From contig DATDFQ010000043.1 of assembly GCA_036522515.1 (NCBI GenBank), forward strand, positions 248,001 through 312,000: a DNA stretch of 64,000 bases. The letters run 5' to 3'. Under the pieces are notes generated by a model, which made no database searches, was not told the DNA's origin, and saw only the letters and a list, made by a program, of their open reading frames with translations. A program made the position numbers and the translations under genes. Below, in pieces: positions 43,079 to 51,461 of the stretch; position 1 is the first letter of the stretch, and each line of letters starts with the position of its first letter. Origin of the DNA: Bacteroidota bacterium. Its GTDB lineage: Bacteria > Bacteroidota > Ignavibacteria > UBA10030 > SZUA-254.

Positions 43079-43140
43079 CGCAGGCTGAAGCCTGCGCCTA
43101 CCAAACCCGAGGCATCGGTAGGCGCGACCTTCAGGTCGCG
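43079..43140. repeat. REP-like composite element, copy 4 (most complete)
   Basis: The element reads CGCAGGCTGAAGCCTGCG, CCTACC, AAACCCGAGGCATC, GGTAGG, CGCGACCTTCAGGTCGCG. The two end palindromes flank a central CGCCTACC/GGTAGGCG inverted repeat, giving three stackable hairpins. It lies between the redox operon promoter and the metH stop codon. Copies at 9820 and 50407 share the central spacer. Confidence 0.88.
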
Positions 43141-43174
43141 TACCGAATAGCCAGCGAAACTCAGTCAGTACCGC

Positions 43175-46100
43175 TCAGATATTAAAATACCGCGCCTCGG
43201 GGTGGTGGACGATCAGGGCGGAAGTGGATTGCTCGGGGACGAGCTGGTACTGCTCCGTCAGTTCCACGCCGATCCGTTCGGGACGGAGGAGTTCGAAGAG
43301 TTTTGTTTGATCCTCCAGGCTCGGGCAGGCCGGGTAGCCGAAGCTGTAGCGGGAGCCCCTGTAGTGCTGGCTGAACAGCTTCCTAATCTCGGGACTGTCT
43401 GCCCCGTCGATTCCGAGTTCGGCCCGTATCTCTTTGTGCCATAACTCCGCGAGCGCTTCGGCGGACTCGACGCCGAGCCCGTGGAAATAAAGGTATTCCT
43501 TGAACTTCCCTTCCTCGAAGAGACGGCGGCTCTGGTCCGACGCCACGGCTCCCATCGTCACGAGGTGAAATGCGGCCACATCCGTCTTTCCGGAATCGAC
43601 CGAAGCGAAGAAATCCGAAATGCAAAAAAACCGGCCTTTGCTCTGACGCGGGAATGTGAATCGCATCCATTCGACGAGGTCCGGCGTCCTCGGCGCGCCC
43701 GCCGGGGGAACCGACTCCGGCAACCAGAGCGAGACCGGATCGTCCAGGCCCGCGGGCCGGTAGAGTATCAGGTCGTCGCCTTGCGAGGCGCAGGGGAAAT
43801 ACCCGTAGACCACTTTCGGCTCGAGGAGCCGCTCATCCCGGACTTTCCGCTTCAGCGCCTCGAACTCAGGATAGATCGTTTCTTCGAGCAGGGTCCGGTA
43901 CTCGGCATCGGTCGTGTTCTTCTTCCGGATCTGCCACTGGCCTCGGATCAACGCTGTCTCGTTGATATAGGGAAACAGATCGTTGAGGGCGATCTTCTCA
44001 ACGACCTTCGATCCCCAGAACGGCGCCCGCGGGATGTCGGCCGGCGCGACGCTCCGCTCGACCAGGTGCGTCCCGGGGGAAGCGAGCGCGATCTTCGCTT
44101 CGAGGCCCGAAAGATCCTCGCCGTTCGCCGGCTCGACCGCCGGGGCGGGAGAAGACCGTGCCATTCCGGCTGCCGGATCGCCCCCCGATGCGATTCGCTC
44201 CATGTAATGCAATCCATCGAAGGCGTCGTTCGCGTACAGGACCGGACCCGAATACACCTGCCGGAGATCCTGTTCGACGTAGCGTCTCGTGAGGGCGGCC
44301 CCGCCCAGGACGACAGGAACCCTCAGGCCGCGTTCGTGCATGACCTCGAGATTCTGCTTCATGATGAGGGTCGATTTGACCAGGAGCCCCGACATGCCGA
44401 TCGCATCCGCCTTGTGCTCCTCGGCCGCACTGAGCATCCGTTCGAGAGGACATTGGATCCCGAGGTTGAAGACCCGGTACCCGTTGTTCGTCAGGATGAT
44501 ATCGACGAGGTTCTTTCCGATGTCGTGGACATCCCCCTTCACGGTGGCGATCACCATCGTCCCTTTCGAAACCGAGTCGGCCTTGTCCATGAATTGTTCA
44601 AGATATCCGACCGCGCTCTTCATCGCGGTCGCGGATTGGAGGACGAACGGAAGCTGCATCTGCCCGCTTCCGAACAGGTCCCCCACGACCTTCATGCCGT
44701 CGAGGAGGATGGTGTTGATGATTTCGAGGGCGGGATGGGTGCGGAGCGCTTCGTCCAGATCGTCGTTCAACCCCACCAGATCCCCGTCGATGATCCGTTG
44801 TTTCAACCGCTCCTCGACGGCCCGGGGCCTCTCGGCTTTCTTCCGGGTTTCCCCTTTCCTGCCGGCGTAAAAGGCGAGCAGATCTTTGAGGGGATCGTTC
44901 CCCCCGGCGCGTTCGTCGAAAATCAGCCTCCGGCAGAATTCCCTCTCCTGTTCGGAGATCGTATAGAGCGGGACGATTTTCGAAGCGTGCACGATCGCCA
45001 TGTCGAGCCCGTACTCGATTGCGTAATGGAGAAATACGCTGTTGAGGACATGCCTCGCATGGGGCGAGAGGCCGAACGACACGTTGCTCAACCCGAGGCT
45101 CGTATGGACATGCGGGAACTCCTTCTTGATCGCCCGGACGGCCTCCAGCGTCTCGACCCCCGACTTCCGGAATTCCTCGTCTCCCGACCCGAGCGTGAAG
45201 GTGAGAGCATCGAAAATAAGGTCCTGATCCCTCATCCCGTACCCGCGGGTCGCACGGTCATGGATGCGCCGCGCGATCTCGAGTTTGCGGGAGACGGTCT
45301 TGGCCATTCCCTGTTCGTCGATCGTCAGGGCCACCACCGCGGCCCCGTATTTTCTGCACAGCGGCAGGACGGCCGCCAGCCGCTCCTCGCCGTCTTCCAG
45401 ATTGACCGAGTTTACGATCGCTCTCCCGGCGATACGCTGGAGCGCCTCTTCGATCACCGGCGCCTCCGTGGAGTCGATCATGAGAGGCGCCGTCATTTGC
45501 GTGTTGAACCGGGTGATCAATTCGCGCATGTCGGACGCCTCGTCGCGCCCGACGTAGGCGACGCACACGTCGAGGATATGAGCTCCCTCTTTGGTTTGAG
45601 TCTTGCCCATCGCGACCATCCCCTCCAGGTCCTGTTTGACCAGGAGCTCGCGAAACTGTTTGCTGCCGTTGGCGTTCGTCCGCTCGCCGATGAGGACGGG
45701 GGGAGGATCGATATGCAGGGGCGCGGTCTGGTAGAGGCTCGAGCAGCCGGGCGTAAATCTGGCGTCGCGTTTCTTCGGGGAGAGGGAACCGACGGAGGCG
45801 ACGAGCTGCCTCAGATGTTCCGGGGTCGTCCCGCAACAACCGCCGACGACGCTGACGCCCAGGTCCGTCACGAAGTGTGAAAGGTAGCGGACAAATTCTT
45901 CCGGCGTGAGTTTATAGTGGGCCAGGCCCCCGACATTCTCAGGCAGTCCCGCATTCGGCATGACGAACACCGGCTTCGGGCTGTTCTCGCAGAGGTAGCG
46001 CACGCTTTCGGACATTTCCTTCGGTCCGGTGGCGCAATTCATCCCGATCAAATCGACGTCGAAGGGTTCGAGCGCCATCAGGGCGGCCGCAATCTCGGTC

Positions 46101-46708
46101 CCGAGGAGCATCGTGCCCATCGTCTCGACCGTGACCGATGCGATCACGGGTATCCGCGACCGCCGTTCCTGGAAGTAGCCAAAGATTCCTCCCAGCGCGG
46201 CCTTCGCCTGCAGCAGGTCCTGGCATGTTTCGACGATCAGGAGGTCGGCCCCTCCGTCGACCAGCCCCTTCGCCTGGGTATAGTACCCCTTCTCCATCTC
46301 CTTGAAGCTGATGTGGCCCAGGGACGGCAGCTTCGTGGTCGGACCCATCGACCCCGCGACAAATCGGGGCCTCCCCGCCGAGGAGTAGTCGCGCGCGACC
46401 TTCTTCGCGAGTTTGGCGGCTTCGAGATTCAGGATATAGGCCCGGTCGGCAAGCTCGTATTCGGCCAGCACCACCGGGTGGCCGCCGAAGGTATCCGTTT
46501 CGATCACGTCGCACCCTGCTTCGAGGAACCCCGCATGGACCGCTTCGACCGCCGGCGGCTTCGTGACGACGAGATTCTCGTTGCATCCATGATACCGTTC
46601 CCCCCCGAAATCCTCGGGATTGAGATTCTGATCCTGGATGGATGTCCCCATCGCCCCGTCGAGAACGACGACCTTCTCCTTCACGATGTCGAGGAATGAT
46701 TCTGCCAT
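43175..46708 (-). CDS. metH: Cobalamin-dependent methionine synthase
   Basis: The 1177-residue protein contains all MetH modules. The homocysteine domain (1-320) has zinc ligands Cys225, Cys291 and Cys292 (GMNCATGP, GGCCGTTPEH). The methyl-tetrahydrofolate domain (about 335-620) has IGERTNANGSKQF. The B12 cap and B12-binding domains (about 625-880) have the lower-ligand His728 in GDVHDIGKN. The SAM-dependent reactivation domain (about 900-1177) has GSRYSFGYPACPSLEDQ. It methylates homocysteine to methionine using methylcobalamin. I saw no cobalamin riboswitch upstream; the nearest structure is a terminator belonging to the preceding gene. Confidence 0.97.
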   Translation of the reverse strand: MAESFLDIVKEKVVVLDGAMGTSIQDQNLNPEDFGGERYHGCNENLVVTKPPAVEAVHAGFLEAGCDVIETDTFGGHPVVLAEYELADRAYILNLEAAKLAKKVARDYSSAGRPRFVAGSMGPTTKLPSLGHISFKEMEKGYYTQAKGLVDGGADLLIVETCQDLLQAKAALGGIFGYFQERRSRIPVIASVTVETMGTMLLGTEIAAALMALEPFDVDLIGMNCATGPKEMSESVRYLCENSPKPVFVMPNAGLPENVGGLAHYKLTPEEFVRYLSHFVTDLGVSVVGGCCGTTPEHLRQLVASVGSLSPKKRDARFTPGCSSLYQTAPLHIDPPPVLIGERTNANGSKQFRELLVKQDLEGMVAMGKTQTKEGAHILDVCVAYVGRDEASDMRELITRFNTQMTAPLMIDSTEAPVIEEALQRIAGRAIVNSVNLEDGEERLAAVLPLCRKYGAAVVALTIDEQGMAKTVSRKLEIARRIHDRATRGYGMRDQDLIFDALTFTLGSGDEEFRKSGVETLEAVRAIKKEFPHVHTSLGLSNVSFGLSPHARHVLNSVFLHYAIEYGLDMAIVHASKIVPLYTISEQEREFCRRLIFDERAGGNDPLKDLLAFYAGRKGETRKKAERPRAVEERLKQRIIDGDLVGLNDDLDEALRTHPALEIINTILLDGMKVVGDLFGSGQMQLPFVLQSATAMKSAVGYLEQFMDKADSVSKGTMVIATVKGDVHDIGKNLVDIILTNNGYRVFNLGIQCPLERMLSAAEEHKADAIGMSGLLVKSTLIMKQNLEVMHERGLRVPVVLGGAALTRRYVEQDLRQVYSGPVLYANDAFDGLHYMERIASGGDPAAGMARSSPAPAVEPANGEDLSGLEAKIALASPGTHLVERSVAPADIPRAPFWGSKVVEKIALNDLFPYINETALIRGQWQIRKKNTTDAEYRTLLEETIYPEFEALKRKVRDERLLEPKVVYGYFPCASQGDDLILYRPAGLDDPVSLWLPESVPPAGAPRTPDLVEWMRFTFPRQSKGRFFCISDFFASVDSGKTDVAAFHLVTMGAVASDQSRRLFEEGKFKEYLYFHGLGVESAEALAELWHKEIRAELGIDGADSPEIRKLFSQHYRGSRYSFGYPACPSLEDQTKLFELLRPERIGVELTEQYQLVPEQSTSALIVHHPEARYFNI

Positions 46709-46752
46709 CAGTTCACCGGTCTACGCATGGAATACAGCCGTTCGACAAATAA

Positions 46753-46808
46753 CAAAACGGCGGTTTGCATCCGCTTCCACCCTGGGATGGAGGGGATTGA
46801 ACCGCCGT
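46753..46808 (-). terminator. Hairpin terminator between the DipZ-like gene and metH
   Basis: The minus strand reads ACGGCGGTT, a long interior segment with its own CCTCCA/TGGAAG hairpin, AACCGCCGT and then TTTGTTATTT. It lies 24 bases after the DipZ-like stop and 45 bases before the metH start. It could also be a conditional structure in a metH leader, but no known riboswitch motif was found. Confidence 0.6.
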
Positions 46809-46832
46809 ACAAGACGCCGAATCGATAGTCGC

Positions 46833-47852
46833 TTAATTGTTTGGAATCATCTCCTGGACTGCAGAGGAAACGAATGAAACGGAATAGAGGGCAAACCCGT
46901 TCGACCGTGTGACCAGTTTCAGCTTGTGGCCGCCGTACTCCGCGTTCCGGACCAGATTATACATCCTCGCCTGGTCGACGAGGATATAGCTTCTTCCCTC
47001 CTCGTCGATCCTCACGTCGGATCCCCTGTTGGAGGGAACGAGATACTCGTCGTCCTGCCTGACGAAAACCTGGAAATTCGTTTCACCCTCGGGCTTGACG
47101 ACAGCGTTGACCTCTCTCGCCTGATAGACGATGACGACGTGCGCCTCTTCCCCGTCCGTCCCGTCGAGCTTCACCGATGTCCGGTCGTTCAACCAGGCGC
47201 CGTGCAGATAGAGACGGCCGTCGAGATAGTATCCGGGATCTTCATAGCGGAGCGTCGACTCCGGTGCATAGCCCTCGACGTTGCCGATGGTGCCCCGTTG
47301 CCAGCCGGTCAGCACCTCGCGGGTGGCCCGGTAACAGACCGTGCCTGCCCGGTCGCTCTCCCGGATCGGTTCCATCACCAGCGGTAGGTCGTCGTGGTAT
47401 CCGGCCTCGGTGATCAGGGATTGGATCGAGTGCTCGAAATTCTCGTACGATCCTTCCCCTTCCTGCACCACGCGAATGAAACCGTTCCTGTCGACCAGGT
47501 AGCGGGTGGGCCACACGGTGTTCCGGAACCCGTTCCAGATGAGAAAATCGTTATCCATGACCACAGGGTGCCTGATGTTCAGCTTCTCGAGCGCGCTGCG
47601 GACGTTGAGGGGGTCGTTTCCGAACGGAAACTGCGGGGTGTGGACACCGATGACGACAAGGCCCTTGTCGGCGTAACGCCGGTGCCACTCCTGCACATAG
47701 GGGAGGGATCGCAGGCAATTCTGGCACGCATAGTCCCAGAAATCGACGAGAATTGCAAAGCCCCTGAGCGCGCCGAGAGGGATCGGATCGGAATTGAACC
47801 AGAACGCCCCGTAGATTTCCGGTACCCGAAATTCCTGCCGAATGACGTCCAT
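46833..47852 (-). CDS. DipZ/TlpA-like thioredoxin-fold protein with C-terminal beta domain
   Basis: The 339-residue protein has a thioredoxin domain with Cys43-Q-N-Cys46 in VDFWDYACQNCLRSLPYV, followed by GLVVIGVHTPQFPF and WPTRYLVDRNG. The C-terminal half (about 170-339) is a beta domain with LYLHGAWLNDRTSVKL and VVIVYQAREVNAV, similar to the end of mycobacterial DipZ. The N-terminal CcdA-like membrane part of DipZ is missing and I see no signal peptide, so it may be cytoplasmic. It probably acts as a thiol oxidoreductase. A GGAGCAGG ribosome binding site precedes the ATG. Confidence 0.85.
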   Translation of the reverse strand: MDVIRQEFRVPEIYGAFWFNSDPIPLGALRGFAILVDFWDYACQNCLRSLPYVQEWHRRYADKGLVVIGVHTPQFPFGNDPLNVRSALEKLNIRHPVVMDNDFLIWNGFRNTVWPTRYLVDRNGFIRVVQEGEGSYENFEHSIQSLITEAGYHDDLPLVMEPIRESDRAGTVCYRATREVLTGWQRGTIGNVEGYAPESTLRYEDPGYYLDGRLYLHGAWLNDRTSVKLDGTDGEEAHVVIVYQAREVNAVVKPEGETNFQVFVRQDDEYLVPSNRGSDVRIDEEGRSYILVDQARMYNLVRNAEYGGHKLKLVTRSNGFALYSVSFVSSAVQEMIPNN

Positions 47853-47920
47853 CCTGCTCCTTTTGGTTGGTTGCGCGGTCCCGCTCCAGAAAAGATACCG
47901 AAAATGGAGGGGAGAAGCAA

Positions 47921-48616
47921 CTATTTCCGCCTGGAGCCGGCCCCCTCCACAACGATCACAAACTCGCCCTTCATCTTTTTCTTCTCGAAGAGGCGGTAGA
48001 GGTCGAGCGCGTTCCCCCGGAAGACCTCTTCGTCGGGCATTGTCAGATTGAACGCCACGCAGAGCCGCCGCCCGGCGCCGAACATTTCCGAGAGGTCTTT
48101 GAGGAGGGGGACGAGGCGGTAAGGAGTGTCCATGAAGACCATCGTGCGCTGCTCGCCTTGCAACTGGCGCAGTTCCGACACTCTTCTGTTGCTTTTCGCC
48201 GAGAGGAACCCGTAGAAGAGAAACTGGTCGATCGGAAACCCGCAGACCGTGAGGGCCGGCAGTAGGGATGATGCCCCCGGGATCGGCACGATCCGTATGC
48301 CGTTCTCGATCGCCTTGCGCACCAGGAGCTGGCCGGGATCGGAAAAGACGGGCGTCCCGGCATCCGAAATGAGCGCGACGGACTTCCCCGCCTTCAGATG
48401 CTCCAGGATGTGAAACGACGCCGCGGCTTCCGTATGCTCATTGAGGCTCTCGATGAGTTTCTCGGGGATCCCGTAGTGGGACAGGAGGCGTTGGCCCTCC
48501 CTCCGCTCCTCGTACACCACCACGTCGGCGGCCTTGAGGACATTCAGGGCGCGGAACGTGATATCATCGTAGTTTCCGATGGGAGTCGCGACAAGATAGA
48601 GAATCCCGCCGGTCAT
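47921..48616 (-). CDS. rsmI: 16S rRNA (cytidine1402-2'-O)-methyltransferase
   Basis: The 231-residue SAM enzyme of the tetrapyrrole methylase fold has GILYLVATPIGNYDDITFRAL, VALISDAGTPVFSDPG, PIPGASSLLPALTVCGFP and FMDTPYRLVPLLKDL. It 2'-O-methylates C1402 of 16S rRNA. The ATG overlaps the stop of the AI-2E transporter gene by one base (TGATG). A longer open frame extends upstream inside that gene but is not coding. RsmI is shorter than the E. coli protein (286), lacking a C-terminal segment. Confidence 0.93.
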   Translation of the reverse strand: MTGGILYLVATPIGNYDDITFRALNVLKAADVVVYEERREGQRLLSHYGIPEKLIESLNEHTEAAASFHILEHLKAGKSVALISDAGTPVFSDPGQLLVRKAIENGIRIVPIPGASSLLPALTVCGFPIDQFLFYGFLSAKSNRRVSELRQLQGEQRTMVFMDTPYRLVPLLKDLSEMFGAGRRLCVAFNLTMPDEEVFRGNALDLYRLFEKKKMKGEFVIVVEGAGSRRK

Positions 48617-49857
48617 CAGGCGGGGAGGGCGGTTGGTTCCTGTGGATGCTTCTCTCTCCACATCCGGACCGACAGAACCAGCAAGGCGGTGGCGGGGATG
48701 GCGACGATCAGCCCGACGAACCCGAGGAAGTATCCGAAGACGACGAACGAGAGAATCATCACGACCGGGTGAAGGCCGATTTTGGATCCCACGATCTTCG
48801 GAGACCAGACCGTCGTCTCGATAAAATTCACCGCGACGTAGAGAAGCACGACACTCAAGACCCTCAGGACCACCGGCTCGCCGGTCAAAAACGCCGCGAT
48901 GATCGCGAACACAAGGCTGGTGTAAAACCCGACATAGGGAATCAGGTTCAGGATTCCGGTGAGCATTCCCAGGACGACCGCATATTGAATGCCCAGCAGG
49001 AGCAATCCGGCGGTGGTCAGCACGCCCTGGATCGCGGCGACGATGAGCGTCCCCCTCAGATAGGACCCGAGGACGTCGTCCACGCGGGCGATGTACTCCC
49101 GGATCCACCCGGAAGATTCTTCCGGAATAAGCGAGGAGCAGTTCTTCCAGATCAGGGGAAGATCCTTGAGAAGATAAAAGGTAATGAACGGGACCAGGAC
49201 GAAATTGAACACCTGCGAGATCATCGTCGAGGCGTTGGAAAGAAATCCGAAGGCGGCAACGAGCACCGACTTCAACAGCTCCCCGAGGTGGGAGGGAACA
49301 TCCTTCGAGAGGTAGCTCTGGATCTGCTCGGCCGGCAGCCCGAGGCGGGCGAGGAAATCGGCCGCCTGGTTGTCGTTCAGAAACGTCAGGATTCCCCGCA
49401 TGAATATGGACACCTCGGCGACGATGCTCCCGGATTGATTCAGAATCGCGGGGATCGCCAGGATGAAGAACGCCGCCATCGACCCGAGAACGATGACGAT
49501 AAGCAGAAGCGAGGTGATCCATCGCCGCATCCCCCTTTTCTCCAGGAACGTGACCAGGGGGTTAAAGACGTAGGCCAGAAGAAAGGCGATGATAAAGGGG
49601 GAAAGAGTCCCGAGAAGGTTGGCAAAGAGCCAGAGAAGGAAGAGCAGAAGCGACAACCAGAGGATTCTCCGGACAACCGGAATCCGACGGAGAGGGAAGA
49701 GCAAGAAAGCGATCGAGGCAAGGAGAACAACGGGCGACAAGATCGCGAGCAGGCTGTAGGCGAGGAACAGAAACAGGGAAATTCCCGTGATGAGAAGGAG
49801 AGCTTCCGGTAATTTCACCGCTCCCCCGGCCTCTGCGACATCCGTCTTCCCGCTCAC
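48616..49857 (-). CDS. AI-2E-family (PerM-type) membrane transporter
   Basis: The 413-residue protein starts at GTG after GGGGAGG. It has about eight membrane segments, with the typical order: three or four N-terminal helices (LLLITGISLFLFLAYSLLAI, LWLSLLLFLLWLFANLLG), a soluble middle region (GLPAEQIQSYLSKDVPSHLG) and a C-terminal block with TAGLLLLGIQYAVVLGMLTG and LIPYVGFYTSLV. The family includes proteins proposed to export autoinducer-2 or ions; the substrate cannot be told here. It lies between dut and rsmI with six- and one-base junctions. Confidence 0.9.
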   Translation of the reverse strand: MSGKTDVAEAGGAVKLPEALLLITGISLFLFLAYSLLAILSPVVLLASIAFLLFPLRRIPVVRRILWLSLLLFLLWLFANLLGTLSPFIIAFLLAYVFNPLVTFLEKRGMRRWITSLLLIVIVLGSMAAFFILAIPAILNQSGSIVAEVSIFMRGILTFLNDNQAADFLARLGLPAEQIQSYLSKDVPSHLGELLKSVLVAAFGFLSNASTMISQVFNFVLVPFITFYLLKDLPLIWKNCSSLIPEESSGWIREYIARVDDVLGSYLRGTLIVAAIQGVLTTAGLLLLGIQYAVVLGMLTGILNLIPYVGFYTSLVFAIIAAFLTGEPVVLRVLSVVLLYVAVNFIETTVWSPKIVGSKIGLHPVVMILSFVVFGYFLGFVGLIVAIPATALLVLSVRMWREKHPQEPTALPA

Positions 49858-49863
49858 GGCGCC

Positions 49864-50328
49864 TTACCTCCCCGTATGCCCGAATCCGCCGGAGCCCCTC
49901 GGGGTCCGGTCGATGCTTGAAACCTCCTCCCACGAGGCCCGGATGACCGGCATGATCACGAGCTGGGCGATCCGGTCGCCTCTGTGGATGAGGAATTCCT
50001 GCTTTCCGAAATTGCTGAGGATGACCTTCACCTCTCCCCTGTAATCCGAATCGATCGTGCCCGGCGAATTGAGAATGCCGATCCCGTGCTTTGCGGCCAG
50101 TCCGCTCCGGGGGCGAACCTGGGCTTCGTACCCCGGCGGAATTTCGATGGAGAATCCGGTGGGTACGAGCGCTGCTTCCCCCGGCTTCACAGAGAGAAGG
50201 CCGGAGATGCCGGCATGAATGTCCATTCCCGATGAGCCTGGAGTCGCATATGACGGAAGAGGGATATCATTCTCACCGGGGTTCACCCTCGTGATCCTGA
50301 TTTTGAGCTGCCGGAGGGCGCGGGCCAA
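49864..50328 (-). CDS. dut: dUTP diphosphatase
   Basis: The trimeric dUTPase motifs are all present: PSYATPGSSGMDIHA (I), RPRSGLAAKHGIGI (II), GTIDSDYRGEVKVIL (III), GDRIAQLVIMP (IV) and RGSGGFGHTGR (V). It hydrolyses dUTP to dUMP, keeping uracil out of DNA and feeding dTMP synthesis. No ATG or GTG suits the N-terminus, and the best candidate is the TTG at 50328, giving 154 residues. The open frame continues upstream through repeat DNA. It is followed by the AI-2E gene. Confidence 0.93.
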   Translation of the reverse strand: MARALRQLKIRITRVNPGENDIPLPSYATPGSSGMDIHAGISGLLSVKPGEAALVPTGFSIEIPPGYEAQVRPRSGLAAKHGIGILNSPGTIDSDYRGEVKVILSNFGKQEFLIHRGDRIAQLVIMPVIRASWEEVSSIDRTPRGSGGFGHTGR

Positions 50329-50375
50329 GGTCTCTGCCGATGCGTGAAAGGATGAAGAACGGGTAATGATGCACC

Positions 50376-50403
50376 AAGATAAGCATTTCTGAATATAAAT
50401 CAA
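50376..50403 (-). promoter_or_regulatory. Promoter of dut
   Basis: TTGATT and TATCTT are 16 bases apart on the minus strand. The start of transcription would be near 50369, about 40 bases before the TTG start used for dut. It adjoins a REP-like palindrome. Confidence 0.45.
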
Positions 50404-50406
50404 GCC

Positions 50407-50439
50407 CGAGGCATCGGTAGGCGCGACCTTTAGGTCGCG
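50407..50439. repeat. REP-like element, copy 5 (half element)
   Basis: CCGAGGCATCGGTAGG precedes the palindrome CGCGACCTTTAGGTCGCG at 50422-50439. Only the right half of the composite unit seen at 43079 is present. It lies between the divergent dut gene and the recombinase remnant. Confidence 0.82.
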
Positions 50440-50488
50440 TGAATCGAGGAGGGGCCAAGCCTCAGACGCTACCATCTCCGGAAAATGC

Positions 50489-50517
50489 TTGACAAGCCGC
50501 CTGTTTTTTAGTATGTT
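50489..50517 (+). promoter_or_regulatory. Promoter of the recombinase remnant
   Basis: A perfect TTGACA is 17 bases from TATGTT. The predicted start is near 50524, which rules out start codons before that point and leaves a leader of about 43 bases to the ATG at 50567. Confidence 0.7.
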
Positions 50518-50566
50518 AAAACTCAGAGTTGATCCCCGTAGCACACCGGAAGCGAACCCTTTTTCC

Positions 50567-51262
50567 ATGAGCGAACCATTTTCTGCTCTCCTCAAACGGG
50601 AGCTTCGGCGGCAAAAATATGATTCCGTCAAGGTGAGCGCGTACCTTCACGTGCTGGAGTCGTTTGCCACCTATTTTCACCCCTGCCACCCCCGGCAGCT
50701 GACCGAGACCGATATCCGCGGCTACCTCCTTTACCTCCAGCGGTCCAAGCCCCTGACGCCGGACCAGGGGGCTACGGTCCTCGGCGCGCTCCGATTTCTC
50801 TATGCGGAGGTCTATGGCATCCCCTTCCGCATTACCGTAATTCCGCATTCAAGGCCCGGCCGGACACCTTCCGTGCTCCGGGACAAAAGCGACCTGATGG
50901 CGCTCATAAGCTCGATTGAAAATGTAAAGCATCGGGCCCTCCTGACGCTCATTTACTCGGCGGGCCTCCGTCTCGGAGAAGCAGTGGCGCTGAAACCGGG
51001 GGACATCGATGCGAACAGGCACCTGATTCATATCCGGAGCACGAACGGAAAACAGGAGCACGTTGCCCCCCTTCCGAACCAGGCGCTGGAGGAACTTCAG
51101 TTCTACTTCAAAGAATTCAAGCCGACGAAATGGCTCTTTGAGGGTCACAACGGGGCTAGCCACCTCTCTCAGGCGTATGCCGGGAAGATCTTCAAGCGGG
51201 CCGCTGCCAGGGCAGGAATCAGCATGCCGCCCAAGTCTCTCTCCCGGGGAACGAGTCGCTAG
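50567..51262 (+). pseudogene. Truncated XerC/D- or integron-type tyrosine recombinase
   Basis: The visible 231 residues contain an N-terminal SAM-like core-binding domain (MSEPFSALLKRELRRQKYD, AYLHVLESFATYF, TVLGALRFLYAEVYG). The first half of the catalytic domain includes the first active Arg in LIYSAGLRLGEAVAL and a HIRSTNGKQEHVAPLP segment with the conserved Lys. The frame then ends at IFKRAAARAGIS, just where the HxLRHSFATH block should start. The H-x-x-R, His/Trp and nucleophilic Tyr are absent in all frames downstream as far as I can see. A decayed trace (TTCGCCCACCAC) follows the stop. It therefore looks inactive. A consensus promoter remains. Confidence 0.75.
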
Positions 51263-51319
51263 TTCGCCCACCACGCCTCTCCAGTAGCAACTCTCCTGTT
51301 ATTCAACTCCAGATCAACC

Positions 51320-51350
51320 GTGTAAGTGCCTTTCCTTCAATAACTTACAC
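51320..51350. repeat. Short inverted repeat after the recombinase remnant
   Basis: GTGTAAGT and ACTTACAC form an eight-base inverted repeat around a 15-base spacer, 58 bases after the recombinase stop. It could be a terminator-like hairpin (no T run) or part of a recombination site. No attC core consensus was seen. The rest of 51263-51461 shows nothing else. Confidence 0.4.
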
Positions 51351-51461
51351 CCAGATACTTAATGAGATCAAGCAGGTAGGGAAATTGGGAGGTTCTTTCT
51401 TAGGGTAGGGAAACCAAATCGAAGTCTTCGAACCTGAAAGGGATGAAGCGGGGAATCAGGC

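Noticed and set aside
43481-45880. Long open frame of 799 codons on the plus strand opposite metH
   Set aside because: It is the mirror of a highly conserved gene; the codons are Arg/Asp/His/Glu rich without domains, as expected for antisense frames in GC-rich DNA.
48617-49522. Upstream extension of the rsmI frame inside the AI-2E gene
   Set aside because: RsmI homology begins at MTGGILYLVATP, and the ATG overlaps the AI-2E stop; the extension is an out-of-frame reading of that gene.
50329-50631. Upstream extension of the dut frame
   Set aside because: It runs through a REP-like repeat and the recombinase promoter; dUTPase homology starts only at about 50310.
51320-51350. Possible integron attC site next to the recombinase remnant
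   Set aside because: There is an inverted repeat but no R-box consensus (GTTRRRY), no second copy and no cassette array.
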